Origin: an uncultured Erysipelotrichaceae bacterium
GTDB taxonomy: Bacteria > Bacillota_I > Bacilli_A > RFN20 > CAG-826
Assembly: GCA_902800905.1 (NCBI GenBank)
Contig: CADCGC010000013.1
Span: forward strand, 1 to 50,508
Length of the DNA stretch: 50,508 nucleotides
Reading direction: 5' to 3'
Under the pieces are notes generated by a model. It saw only the letters and a program-made list of their open reading frames with translations, made no database searches and was not told where the DNA came from. The translations under genes were made by a program, and so were the position numbers. Position 1 is the first letter of the stretch. Every line of letters begins with the position of its first letter. Shown here one piece after another: positions 7,798 through 16,122 of the stretch.

Positions 7798-7804
7798 TCC
7801 TATC
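7776..7804 (-). terminator. Terminator with both convergent stop codons in its loop
   Basis: GATAGGA (7783-7789) pairs perfectly with TCCTATC (7798-7804). The 8-base loop CTAAATAA holds the TAA of the small ORF and, on the other strand, the TAG of maf. On the minus strand it is followed by seven T, so it mainly terminates maf. Confidence 0.65.
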
Positions 7805-8350
7805 AATTACCTCTTTAATCTCTTTAACTGGAAACCCAATTACATTGTCATAGCTACCGACAATGTTTTTTATTATTGGAAACTTCCTGTCTGAATCTTG
7901 CGCTCCGTAGGCGCCAGCTTTATCCATCGGAGAACCGCTTTTAATATATGACCAGATAAGTTCATCACTTAATTCGTTAAATGTTACTTCACTTCTTACG
8001 ACATCAACAATATTTTTGCCTTGGTAGTGGACGCAGAATCCAGTTAACACATAGTGAGTGTTACCACTTAGCATCTTAAGAATACGATAGGCATCTTCTT
8101 CATTTATTGGTTTACCAATAATTTGGTTGTTTAATACCACAATTGTGTCTGCAGAAATCACTAAATCATTTGGATAAAGGTTATATACTGCCTCTCCTTT
8201 TCTTCTAGCGATATCTTTAACGGCTTCTATTGGAGATAGACTATAGCTAATCTCTTCATCTATATCTTCAACAGCGACTAAAAAATCTGATGAAATTGAT
8301 TTCATCAAATCTTTTCTTCTTGGACTTTTGCTCGCTAAAATGTATCTCAT
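7790..8350 (-). CDS. maf: Maf-family nucleotide pyrophosphatase
   Basis: A 186-residue house-cleaning enzyme that hydrolyses non-canonical or modified nucleoside triphosphates (dTTP/UTP-type specificity in YhdE relatives). N-terminal ASKSPRRKDL is the Maf signature; ISADTIVVLN and GKPINEEDA are the conserved catalytic segments. Its ATG overlaps the RNase J stop codon by one base, so it is translated from the RNase J mRNA. It ends in a hairpin shared with the convergent small ORF. Confidence 0.92.
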   Translation of the reverse strand: MRYILASKSPRRKDLMKSISSDFLVAVEDIDEEISYSLSPIEAVKDIARRKGEAVYNLYPNDLVISADTIVVLNNQIIGKPINEEDAYRILKMLSGNTHYVLTGFCVHYQGKNIVDVVRSEVTFNELSDELIWSYIKSGSPMDKAGAYGAQDSDRKFPIIKNIVGSYDNVIGFPVKEIKEVIDRII

Positions 8351-10020
8351 TAGTTTTTGCTCATGATGACCGGAATAATCATTGGAGAACGTTTGGTCTT
8401 GCTATAGATATAGTCGCTAACAATGTTTTTGACCATAGTCTTAAGTTCGGCAAAGTTTGGACGTGACGCTAATTTTTGTCTGACAGCAGATTTGATTAAT
8501 TCAGTACATTCAGTAATTGTCTTTTCGTTATTACGAATAATAACACCTCTATTATAAATAATAGGATCAGTTAACATTGTATTGTTATGACTATCAATTG
8601 AAAGAGTAACAATCATCATGCCGTCTTCAATAAGAATCTTACGATCTTCTATAACAGAAGTCGCTAATCCCTTGATATCTTTTCCATCGATATATGTCAC
8701 ACCATGTTCAACCTGATATCCGATAGATACTTTGTGTTTTGCAAGTGTGAGTGTGTCTCCATTATCTAAAACAAAGCAGTGGTCTTTTGGAATTCCTAAA
8801 TCTTCTGCTAATTCAGCGTGGAGTCTAAGCATACGGTATTCTCCATGCATTGGCATGAAGTATCTTGGATTAAAGAGCTTTAACACTAAACGGAGTTCTT
8901 GCCTTGATGGGTGGCCTGAGGAATGGATATCCGCTAAGATGGAGTTTGTGATGCAATCCGCGCCACTTCTTGCAAGTAAATTGACAATATGGGCAATCAT
9001 AATGCCATTTCCTGGAATAGCGCTACTAGAGAAAACAACAGTATCTCCAGGGATAATGTGAATGTCTTTATGTTCTCCGCTTGCAATTCTACTTAAAGCA
9101 GCGTTTGGTTCTCCCTGAGAACCGGTACAAAGAATTAAGATTTCACTAGCCTTTAAAGTTTTGATATCTTCAGTAGCGATAATTGAATTATCTGGAATAT
9201 GGATATAACCAAAGTTACGAGAAATCTCGACTGCTTTTTCCATGCTCTTTCCAACAATTGTAATCTTACGATTATGTTTAACAGCGTTTTCACAAATTTG
9301 ATGGATACGAGAGATGTTTGAAGAGAATGTTGAAACGATGATTCTTCCTCTTGCTTCATTAAAGATTTCATTAATTGAATCGTTAACGTTTTTTTCACTT
9401 GGTGTATATCCTTCGTTTTCAGCGTTAGTGGAGTCACTTAAAAGTAAATCAACTCCTTCTCTTCCTAATTCGGCAATTTTTTGAAGTTCAATATCTGGTC
9501 CGATAGGAGTGAGATCAACTTTAAAGTCGCCAGTAGAAACAATTCTTCCTTCACTTGTGTTGATGACAACACCAAAGGAATCTGGGATAGAGTGTGTCAC
9601 TCTAAAGAAAGAGATATCAAAATCACCGATAGTGAATGTTGAGTCGCTGTTATACTCAACAATCTTCACTTGTTCTAACATGCGATATTCTTCGAGTCTA
9701 TTTTTAATTAAGGCGGAGGCGAGTTTTGGAGCGTAAATAACTGGAATATTAACGTTTTGGATGAGAAAAGGAATACCACCAATATGATCTTCGTGGCCGT
9801 GAGTGATAATTAAAGCTCTAATTTTGTTTTTGTTGTTCTTTAAATGAGTAAAATCTGGAACGATATAATCAATTCCTGGGAACTCGACGCCCGGAAACTT
9901 AACGCCACAGTCAATAATGACTATTTGGCTTTCGTTTTCGAAGCAGTACATGTTTTTTCCGACCTCACCTAAACCACCTAAAGCATAGATAGAAACCGGT
10001 TTTGAAATCTTCTTTTCCAT
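8350..10020 (-). CDS. rnj: Ribonuclease J
   Basis: A 5'-exo/endoribonuclease of the metallo-beta-lactamase and beta-CASP fold that matures rRNA and degrades mRNA in Firmicutes. 556 residues, full length. The zinc motif HGHEDH is at residues 74-79, STGDFKVD follows, HSSGHPSRQEL is in the beta-CASP region, and the last about 100 residues are the RNase J C-terminal domain. The binding site CGGAGG lies 5 bases before the ATG at 10020 and a TATAAT box (10046..10041) precedes it. Whether it equals RnjA or RnjB cannot be told from one copy. Confidence 0.95.
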   Translation of the reverse strand: MEKKISKPVSIYALGGLGEVGKNMYCFENESQIVIIDCGVKFPGVEFPGIDYIVPDFTHLKNNKNKIRALIITHGHEDHIGGIPFLIQNVNIPVIYAPKLASALIKNRLEEYRMLEQVKIVEYNSDSTFTIGDFDISFFRVTHSIPDSFGVVINTSEGRIVSTGDFKVDLTPIGPDIELQKIAELGREGVDLLLSDSTNAENEGYTPSEKNVNDSINEIFNEARGRIIVSTFSSNISRIHQICENAVKHNRKITIVGKSMEKAVEISRNFGYIHIPDNSIIATEDIKTLKASEILILCTGSQGEPNAALSRIASGEHKDIHIIPGDTVVFSSSAIPGNGIMIAHIVNLLARSGADCITNSILADIHSSGHPSRQELRLVLKLFNPRYFMPMHGEYRMLRLHAELAEDLGIPKDHCFVLDNGDTLTLAKHKVSIGYQVEHGVTYIDGKDIKGLATSVIEDRKILIEDGMMIVTLSIDSHNNTMLTDPIIYNRGVIIRNNEKTITECTELIKSAVRQKLASRPNFAELKTMVKNIVSDYIYSKTKRSPMIIPVIMSKN

Positions 10021-10079
10021 AAAACCTCCGAATTTATCGCATTATACTATGTGAAATAATTTGGCGTTTTCATAATATC

Positions 10080-10155
10080 ACAAAATAATTTATTTTGTTA
10101 AGAAGTCTTGTAAACGTCAAGCAAAAAAGTCTAAACAAATCTTAAAAATTTGTTT
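10080..10155. promoter_or_regulatory. Two inverted repeats between rnj and the serine hydrolase gene
   Basis: ACAAAATA/TATTTTGT (10080-10098, 3-base spacer) and AAACAAAT/ATTTGTTT (10133-10155, 7-base spacer) lie in the divergent intergenic region. They could be operators. The second is upstream of the extended -10 (TGCTACAAT, hexamer 10182-10187) of the plus-strand gene. Confidence 0.35.
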
Positions 10156-10205
10156 TACGAGTTTAATAAGAATGAATGTGCTACAATATATTTCGAGGTT
10201 TTAAA

Positions 10206-11960
10206 ATGCCACTAGGAAGTTCAATAAACACATTACTATTAATTGCTCAAAATCTTAACACTAATAAGCCAACAAACCTTATTGTCGCTAAGAACAAGAA
10301 CGATAAACCTTTTGTTTTTGATTCATCTAAAAGAATTAAGTCATTAGAAAGAGGAAGCGTTGAAGAGTCAATTTATTCTAAGGAATATATTGATTCGTTC
10401 TTTAATGAACTTGAAAGCGATCATTCAATTAGACCAAATCGTATCCTTATTATTCAAGGCAATAAAGTCATAGCGGAAAGATATAATTACCCATATGTTA
10501 AAAATAGTTGGGACTGTGTTTTTTCAACTAGTAAAACCATTGTCGCTTTAGCGTTAGGCCTTTTATATGACGAAGGGAAAGTTGATTTAGACAAACCTGT
10601 TGTCAAGATTTTAGGTATTGAAAAGAAAGTTAATAACAAGAACAAAAGGATTACTCTTAGACATTTATTAACGATGTCGACTGGAATTACTTTTAACGAG
10701 ATGGAGACAAGCGCTTCCACAAAATGGATCAAATCATTCTTTGATAGTGGAACAAAGTTCAAATTAGGAACTAAATTTGAATATAACTCGCTTAACACAT
10801 ATATTGTCAGTGTATGTGTTGATAAGCTTGCAGGAAAAGAACTAGGCGAATTAGTTAAAGAAAGAATATTCAACCCTCTTGATATAAACGACACTTATTT
10901 TGATGTTTCTCCAGAAGGACACTTTAAGGGTGGATGGGGATTATATATTCTTCCAGAAGATATGGGAAAGATCGGCATCATGATTCGTGATGGTGGTTTA
11001 TACAATGGAAAAAGAATTCTTTCAGAAGAATGGATTAATATGATGACTCACACTCAATTTGAAGCCACAAAATGTAACCACATTTTAGACTATGGTTTCC
11101 AAATGTGGGTCGATGACAAAAAGAACTTCTGTGTCGCTAATGGAATGTATGACCAAAACATTATGATTTACCGTAATAGTGGAACTGTTTTAATTACTGC
11201 TTGTGCAAATAATGAAGCGTTCCATGGAAGTAACCTTTATAAGATTGCCATGAAGTATTTTGGGTCAAAAGAGATGGGTTTATTCGCGTTATGCACACAT
11301 CCTGGTACTCGAGATTTGAAAAACGAAGAAGGGTTAATGTACTACTTTGACCAAATCAAAGATAAGAAATATATCCCTGTTAATAAGATTTGTAACTCTT
11401 GCGGAATTCTTCCTTTATTAATTCAAAATGAATTAGGAACCTATGTTAAAGGAATTAAGGGAGTCAGATTTAAACAAGAAGGAGAACGATATTTCTTTGT
11501 TGTTACCGAAAATAGAAAAGAGAACGAATTAGAATTCAATTTTAAAAATGGCGTTAGAAAAATCTATGATTTCTACGGAAATTTATATGATGTCTCGATT
11601 GACGCGAGATTTATATTAAGTGGTAAGAGTGAACCGTTCTTAGTAATTAGAGTGTTCTTCTTAGAATTCTCTTCATCAAGATATTTCACTGTTAAGTTCT
11701 CAAAAGATAGCGATATTATCTCTCTTGAATTAAGTGAAAATCCAGGTATGGACTTTGTTAACTCTATCATCGAAGTCCAAGATGAAAATATTAAAAAGTT
11801 AGCAAAGAATGTTGTTAAAAATATCAACCCCGCCACTGTGAGTGGAACAATTAAAAACATCTTCTCTCCATCATTTATGATAGTTCACGGAGATGCGAAG
11901 ATTGCTAAATATCGAAAACTCAAAAAAGAGAGTGAACAACAAAATAAGGAAGCTGATTAG
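10206..11960 (+). CDS. Serine hydrolase, beta-lactamase/esterase (class C-like) family
   Basis: 584 residues. The N-terminal 370 or so residues have the fold signatures of penicillin-binding-protein-like serine hydrolases: SxxK as STSK at 107-110 (Ser107, Lys110), a YNS tyrosine motif, and GGWGLYILPEDMGKIG typical of the family. The remaining 200 residues are an extra domain of no recognised family. No signal peptide or membrane segment is visible, so it may act inside the cell, unlike most relatives. I start it at ATG 10206 with CGAGG 7 bases upstream; an earlier ATG at 10176 lies inside the promoter. The stop codon lies in its terminator. The substrate is unknown; an esterase or peptidase is likelier than a true beta-lactamase. 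Confidence 0.8.
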   Translation: MPLGSSINTLLLIAQNLNTNKPTNLIVAKNKNDKPFVFDSSKRIKSLERGSVEESIYSKEYIDSFFNELESDHSIRPNRILIIQGNKVIAERYNYPYVKNSWDCVFSTSKTIVALALGLLYDEGKVDLDKPVVKILGIEKKVNNKNKRITLRHLLTMSTGITFNEMETSASTKWIKSFFDSGTKFKLGTKFEYNSLNTYIVSVCVDKLAGKELGELVKERIFNPLDINDTYFDVSPEGHFKGGWGLYILPEDMGKIGIMIRDGGLYNGKRILSEEWINMMTHTQFEATKCNHILDYGFQMWVDDKKNFCVANGMYDQNIMIYRNSGTVLITACANNEAFHGSNLYKIAMKYFGSKEMGLFALCTHPGTRDLKNEEGLMYYFDQIKDKKYIPVNKICNSCGILPLLIQNELGTYVKGIKGVRFKQEGERYFFVVTENRKENELEFNFKNGVRKIYDFYGNLYDVSIDARFILSGKSEPFLVIRVFFLEFSSSRYFTVKFSKDSDIISLELSENPGMDFVNSIIEVQDENIKKLAKNVVKNINPATVSGTIKNIFSPSFMIVHGDAKIAKYRKLKKESEQQNKEAD

Positions 11961-11971
11961 CTTCCTTTTTA
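11946..11971. terminator. Terminator between the serine hydrolase gene and def
   Basis: A perfect 9-bp stem AAGGAAGCT / AGCTTCCTT with a GATT loop and five T. It contains the stop codon of the plus-strand gene; the def stop lies two bases beyond. Confidence 0.75.
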
Positions 11972-12511
11972 AATAATTTCTTCGTTTGTTAATCTTTTAT
12001 TTGGATTGTTTCTATCAATGTGATCGTAATAGAACATTCCGTTTAAATGATCATATTCGTGCTGTAGAACAATGGCTTTAAACCCTTTGGCGTCAATGAC
12101 AATGTTTTCTCCACTTATTGCTTCATATGCTTCCATCTTGATTCGATAGCAGCGGTGGACAAGTCCTGGATGGATATCATCAACACTTAAGCAGCCTTCT
12201 CCATTAGATAAAGCGCATTTTCTTATAGAAGATTCGACGATTCTTGGATTCACAAGTTGATATTCAACATGTTCCTCTTCAGTATCGAAATAAACAACGA
12301 ACATTCTTTTTAATAATCCAATTTGAATCGCGGCTAATCCAATGCCCTCTTTGATATTATGTTTAGATGCGTATTCTTCATCTTGAGATTTCTTTAAATA
12401 ATCAAGCATCGCATCTAAAGTCGCTTTATCTTCTTTAGAAAGAGGAAGCTCTACTGGAGAGGATCTCTTCCTCATGATTGGATTACTGTCTTTTACTAAT
12501 TTTAATTTCAT
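11969..12511 (-). CDS. def: Peptide deformylase
   Basis: Removes the formyl group from the first methionine of new proteins. 180 residues, type II (Gram-positive) size. All three motifs are present: GIGLAAIQIG, EGCLSV with the metal Cys, and QHEYDHLNG with the two metal His and catalytic Glu. The ATG at 12511 follows TATAAT (12525..12520) by 8 bases with no ribosome binding site, so it is probably leaderless. Confidence 0.95.
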   Translation of the reverse strand: MKLKLVKDSNPIMRKRSSPVELPLSKEDKATLDAMLDYLKKSQDEEYASKHNIKEGIGLAAIQIGLLKRMFVVYFDTEEEHVEYQLVNPRIVESSIRKCALSNGEGCLSVDDIHPGLVHRCYRIKMEAYEAISGENIVIDAKGFKAIVLQHEYDHLNGMFYYDHIDRNNPNKRLTNEEII

Positions 12512-12553
12512 ACGTGATAATTATATGTGATACATTTTTGCTTTGCAAACCTG

Positions 12554-12559
12554 TATAAT
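12554..12559 (+). promoter_or_regulatory. -10 box of ylbF-rsmD-coaD, leaderless start
   Basis: TATAAT ends 8 bases before the ATG at 12568 (5 before an in-frame GTG at 12565); no ribosome binding site is present. Confidence 0.6.
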
Positions 12560-12567
12560 AATTTGTG

Positions 12568-12918
12568 ATGGATGACAAAGTATATTTTTTAGCTAAAGAG
12601 ATTAACGAAGAACTATTAAAGAACCCTGATGTTCTTCTTTTAAATGAACTTGATAAAGAATTAAACGATAGCTATGAAGTATATCTTTTATCAAACAAAA
12701 AAGACGAGGTATTAGAGAAATATATATCTTTAAAAGAAATATATAGTGAAGATGACCATCAAGTTGTTGCGGCTAGACTTGAAGTTAAAAAAGCCAAAGA
12801 AGAATTAAACAACCATCCACTTGTTAAAAGATACTTAGAAGTATACTCGAGAGTAAGAGATTTATATTTAGAAATAAATAAGATTTTATTAGATGATTTT
12901 TCTGGAGGAAACAAATAA
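12568..12918 (+). CDS. ylbF: YlbF/YmcA-family regulator
   Basis: A 116-residue, almost wholly helical, charged protein (DDHQVVAARLEVKKAKEELNNHPLVKRYLEVYSRV) of the YlbF/YmcA family. In Bacillus this family forms the Y-complex with RNase Y and YaaT and affects mRNA processing and development. Position supports the call: ylbF lies just before rsmD and coaD in B. subtilis too. I prefer ATG 12568 to GTG 12565. Its stop overlaps the rsmD start by one base (TAATG), with TGGAGG ahead of rsmD. Confidence 0.78.
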   Translation: MDDKVYFLAKEINEELLKNPDVLLLNELDKELNDSYEVYLLSNKKDEVLEKYISLKEIYSEDDHQVVAARLEVKKAKEELNNHPLVKRYLEVYSRVRDLYLEINKILLDDFSGGNK

Positions 12919-13466
12919 TGCCAATGCGTGTTATTGCAGGTGAATTTCGTCATCGTAAGTTAGTCTATCCAGAAAACAATAAAGATATCAGACCAACCAA
13001 AGACCGTATAAGAGAGGCCATATTTTCCTCTTTTGGAGATATAAGTGGTATGTCTTTTTTAGACTTATATGCGGGTTGTGGCTCTATGGGAATAGAAGCA
13101 ATAAGTCGAGGAGCGAGTTACGCAACATTTGTGGACTGTAATAGCGAATCTATTTCTTATATAAGAAAGAATATTGAATCATTAAACATTAATAATAAAA
13201 CCGAAGTTCTTAAAATGTTTGATGAAGTTGCCTTAGCGAAATTTAAAAACGAGAGTAGACAATTTGATATTATCTATATTGATCCACCTTATGAATCTGA
13301 TCGATATGACTTCGCTTTAAACTATATATTTAATAATGATTTAGTAAAAGAAAACGGAATTGTAGTCATTGAGGCCAATCGAAAGATTGACATAAATCCT
13401 CTATGGTCTAATAAAATAAAAGAGTATCATTATGGTGAAATTACCCTCACTACATTAAGGAAATAA
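12918..13466 (+). CDS. rsmD: 16S rRNA (guanine966-N2)-methyltransferase
   Basis: SAM-dependent methylation of G966 in 16S rRNA. 182 residues. RPTKDRIREAIFSSF is the conserved N-terminal motif, LDLYAGCGSMGIEA binds SAM, and DPPY at about 132-135 is the catalytic motif IV. TGGAGG precedes the ATG, which overlaps the ylbF stop. Followed after 4 bases by coaD. Confidence 0.95.
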   Translation: MPMRVIAGEFRHRKLVYPENNKDIRPTKDRIREAIFSSFGDISGMSFLDLYAGCGSMGIEAISRGASYATFVDCNSESISYIRKNIESLNINNKTEVLKMFDEVALAKFKNESRQFDIIYIDPPYESDRYDFALNYIFNNDLVKENGIVVIEANRKIDINPLWSNKIKEYHYGEITLTTLRK

Positions 13467-13470
13467 GAAA

Positions 13471-13935
13471 ATGAAAAGAGCAATTTATCCAGGAAGTTTT
13501 GACCCAATCACTAATGGGCATCTTGATATATTAAATAGAGCCGCTCAAGTGTTCGATGAAATAATCGTTTTGGTCGCGGTTAATCCAAACAAAAAATTCA
13601 ACTTCTCTCCAGAAGATAGAGTAGCAATGATTCAAGAAGCCACTAAAGATATGAAAAATGTCAAAGTTGATTTCTATGATGGATTAACTGTTAAATATGC
13701 GAAAGCACATGACGCAAAACATTTAATTAGAGGTCTTAGAGCGGTAACGGATTTCGAATATGAATTCCAACTTGCTAGCGCTAATGAATATGTTGATGAG
13801 TCAATTGATATGGTATTCTTCATGGCTCATGGAGATAAGACATTTATCTCATCAAGCGGTGTAATGGAACTTGTAAGAAATGGTGTAGATGTTTCTAAGC
13901 TTGTTCCTGAAAGCGTTATCAAAAGACTTAAATAA
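13471..13935 (+). CDS. coaD: Phosphopantetheine adenylyltransferase
   Basis: Fourth step of coenzyme A synthesis: 4'-phosphopantetheine plus ATP to dephospho-CoA. 154 residues, typical. YPGSFDPITNGHLDI carries the nucleotidyltransferase TxGH-type motif, and ISSSGVMELVRNG is the conserved ATP-binding C-terminal segment. Third gene of the ylbF operon, followed by a strong terminator. Confidence 0.96.
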   Translation: MKRAIYPGSFDPITNGHLDILNRAAQVFDEIIVLVAVNPNKKFNFSPEDRVAMIQEATKDMKNVKVDFYDGLTVKYAKAHDAKHLIRGLRAVTDFEYEFQLASANEYVDESIDMVFFMAHGDKTFISSSGVMELVRNGVDVSKLVPESVIKRLK

Positions 13936-13940
13936 GGCAC

Positions 13941-13972
13941 AAAAAAACATTCGAATTACCGAATGTTTTTTG
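13941..13972. terminator. Terminator after coaD
   Basis: ACATTCG / CGAATGT stem (13947-13966) flanked by seven A and six T, so it works in both directions with the convergent thioredoxin-like gene. Confidence 0.8.
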
Positions 13973-13986
13973 TTTATTAATTAATA

Positions 13987-14838
13987 TTAATAACCTTCGT
14001 ATTCTGGATCGAAGACTTTTCCGTAATTCCAGCAGTCTCTTAAGAGTTGACCTTTGGTAACGTTGTTTTTTTCACCGGTGACTAATTGAGTGTAATCATA
14101 TAAGACTGCGGTGACACCACTAACATTTAAGCAAGTTGGGTCAGCGACAATTTTGTCATAGTCATACATGAAGATTGTTGGAGTTGTGATTCCATTGCTA
14201 TCTTCAAGGATTGATTTTGGCAAATCCTTGCAGTTGCTTCTATATGTGGAAGCGATGGAGTCAACGTTCTTATATAAGGCATAACTTGATGATGCAGATT
14301 CTTCACCATATGAAGCAGCGATTTTATCAAAGAATTCGATGTTTCTCTTAAGAATATCTTTTGCAAGATATGTCTTTTCATCATCTTCATCAGTTTCATC
14401 AACAACGATTGTCCAAAGTTTGAAGTTGCCTTCATAACCAAGTTCGCTCTTGTGGCTTTCGAAGTATTTGTAGCCTTCGACGCATTCTTTACAAGCATCA
14501 CAATCTTTCTTAATGAACGCTAAGAAGAATTTTGATCCATAATTATCATTTATGTTTTTAAATTTTTCTTCAGAATCGTCTTCACCAAGGTATTGGATGA
14601 GTTTTTCGGCTCTGCCGTCCTTCTCTAAACCAAGTTTGTGATCTGAGCTTGTGTAATAAGCATAATCGTAGTCAGTAGTATCGATTTGGGCATTTTCAAT
14701 CGCGGATTTGATGTATGGGATTGAGAAGATAACTGCGAAGATACCGCCAACAATTAATAATGGTTGAATCCATGCAGTATTTGCAATCCAACGGCCAATT
14801 TTAGCGAAGAATGCTCCTATAGCTCTAAGTACTTTCAT
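13987..14838 (-). CDS. Membrane-anchored thioredoxin-like protein
   Basis: 283 residues. One transmembrane helix at about 21-43 with a positive N-terminus puts the rest outside the cell. The soluble part has a thioredoxin-like start (KFFLAFIKKDCDACKECV) with the redox pair CDAC at 113-116 plus a third cysteine at 119, and TTPTIFMYD further on fits the cis-proline strand. It may reduce or oxidise surface proteins. Relation to a named family is weak; the function is inference from the motif. AGGAGG lies 11 bases before the ATG at 14838, a long spacing. Confidence 0.65.
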   Translation of the reverse strand: MKVLRAIGAFFAKIGRWIANTAWIQPLLIVGGIFAVIFSIPYIKSAIENAQIDTTDYDYAYYTSSDHKLGLEKDGRAEKLIQYLGEDDSEEKFKNINDNYGSKFFLAFIKKDCDACKECVEGYKYFESHKSELGYEGNFKLWTIVVDETDEDDEKTYLAKDILKRNIEFFDKIAASYGEESASSSYALYKNVDSIASTYRSNCKDLPKSILEDSNGITTPTIFMYDYDKIVADPTCLNVSGVTAVLYDYTQLVTGEKNNVTKGQLLRDCWNYGKVFDPEYEGY

Positions 14839-15031
14839 GATAAATTTTGCCTCCTATATAAGATACAGCAGGAAGATAATATCATAATGATAGTGTTATT
14901 TTCAATAAAATAATGACGAAATTTGATAGATTTTTAATTTTTTTAGAAATTAAGTTGAAAACATTGCTGTTGTATCAACTCTTTGTTGCGTTTTATAAAC
15001 TAGATGTATAAAATACATTTTGCAATTAATT

Positions 15032-16072
15032 ATGAAAAAACTTAGTCATATTAAACGTAAAATCAACGATTATTTCTATGACCATATCAAGCTAAAAGAA
15101 ACATTGCATGTCTCGAAAGGTCTTTTTGTCTCTGCTTTCACCGCGCTTTTCTACGCGTTTGCGTTTTATTGTTTTATCACACCTGCTAATGAAGACCATT
15201 CCACAATAGTTGGCTCTTCAATTATTACTGGTGGTGTTGGTGGCTTGACTCAAGTTTTATATCTTCTTATTACACTAGTGTCTGGTGGAAAAGTAATTGA
15301 TCAGTATCTATTGCAATCAATTTGTTATTTTGCTTTTAATGTCCCTATTTTGACTTTTGCATTTTTCAAAATTGGTAAAAAGTTTGCTCTTCTTTCACTT
15401 CTGAACGTCGGACTATCGTCAATTTTCATTCAGTTGTTCGGAGGAAACTTCTTTGGCGTATCATTTGATTTTGAACTTCCAAGAAAAGTTGCGCTCGCAT
15501 TAGAGAATCAACAGCTCGCTCGTGTTTTGTTTGGTGGCGTATGTATAGGCATGGCTTCTGCATTTGCGTTTAAAAACGAAATATCATGCGGTGGTATTGA
15601 TGTTATTTCATACTTTTTCTCGCTCAGAAAATCAACGAGTGTAGGTAAATATGCTACAGCGTTAAATAGTCTTATTATTGTGACATTCTCAGTCTTAACA
15701 TTAGCAATTAACAAAGGCTCAAATGGTGAGGTTGCTCTTCTCAACTTTATGTATGGAATCGTTTACCTCTTTGTTGTCATGTTGGTGGTTGATTTCATTA
15801 ACACTAGAAATAAGAAAGTTCAGATTCAAATTATTACAGGTGTTGAGGGAATTGAGCATGTTCTTATAGCGAATTTCCCACATTCAACAACAATCATCAA
15901 AGGCCAAGGCGGATATTCTCACGCGGATAAAAATGTTCTTTATATGGTTGTTTCTTCAAACGAAGTTAGACAGGTTGTTACTCTAGTAAGAAAGATTGAT
16001 CCACACTCATTTATAAGTGTTACATCTTTAATACAAGCATATGGAAATTTCTATATCAAACCAATCGAATAA
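15032..16072 (+). CDS. YitT-family membrane protein
   Basis: 346 residues from ATG 15032 (an in-frame TTG at 15020 is less likely). The N-terminal part has about six membrane segments with the YitT hallmarks ITGGVGGLTQ and SCGGIDVISYFFS; the last 90 or so residues form the cytoplasmic DUF2179 domain (VQIQIITG, ending HSFISVTSL). Members are Firmicute transporters of unknown substrate. A TATAAA box lies about 20 bases upstream and no ribosome binding site is visible. Monocistronic with a terminator. Confidence 0.88.
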   Translation: MKKLSHIKRKINDYFYDHIKLKETLHVSKGLFVSAFTALFYAFAFYCFITPANEDHSTIVGSSIITGGVGGLTQVLYLLITLVSGGKVIDQYLLQSICYFAFNVPILTFAFFKIGKKFALLSLLNVGLSSIFIQLFGGNFFGVSFDFELPRKVALALENQQLARVLFGGVCIGMASAFAFKNEISCGGIDVISYFFSLRKSTSVGKYATALNSLIIVTFSVLTLAINKGSNGEVALLNFMYGIVYLFVVMLVVDFINTRNKKVQIQIITGVEGIEHVLIANFPHSTTIIKGQGGYSHADKNVLYMVVSSNEVRQVVTLVRKIDPHSFISVTSLIQAYGNFYIKPIE

Positions 16073-16084
16073 GTAGTGTAATAA

Positions 16085-16113
16085 AAAGGACCGAATCATC
16101 GGTCCTATTTTTT
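16085..16113. terminator. Terminator after the YitT gene
   Basis: Perfect 8-bp stem AGGACCGA / TCGGTCCT with ATCA loop, then ATTTTTT; an A-run on the left lets it serve the convergent CobW gene. Confidence 0.8.
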
Positions 16114-16122
16114 GAGCTTGAA

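Noticed and set aside
10176..10205. Upstream ATG for the serine hydrolase (10 extra residues)
   Set aside because: It lies inside the extended -10 box, and CGAGG fits the ATG at 10206.
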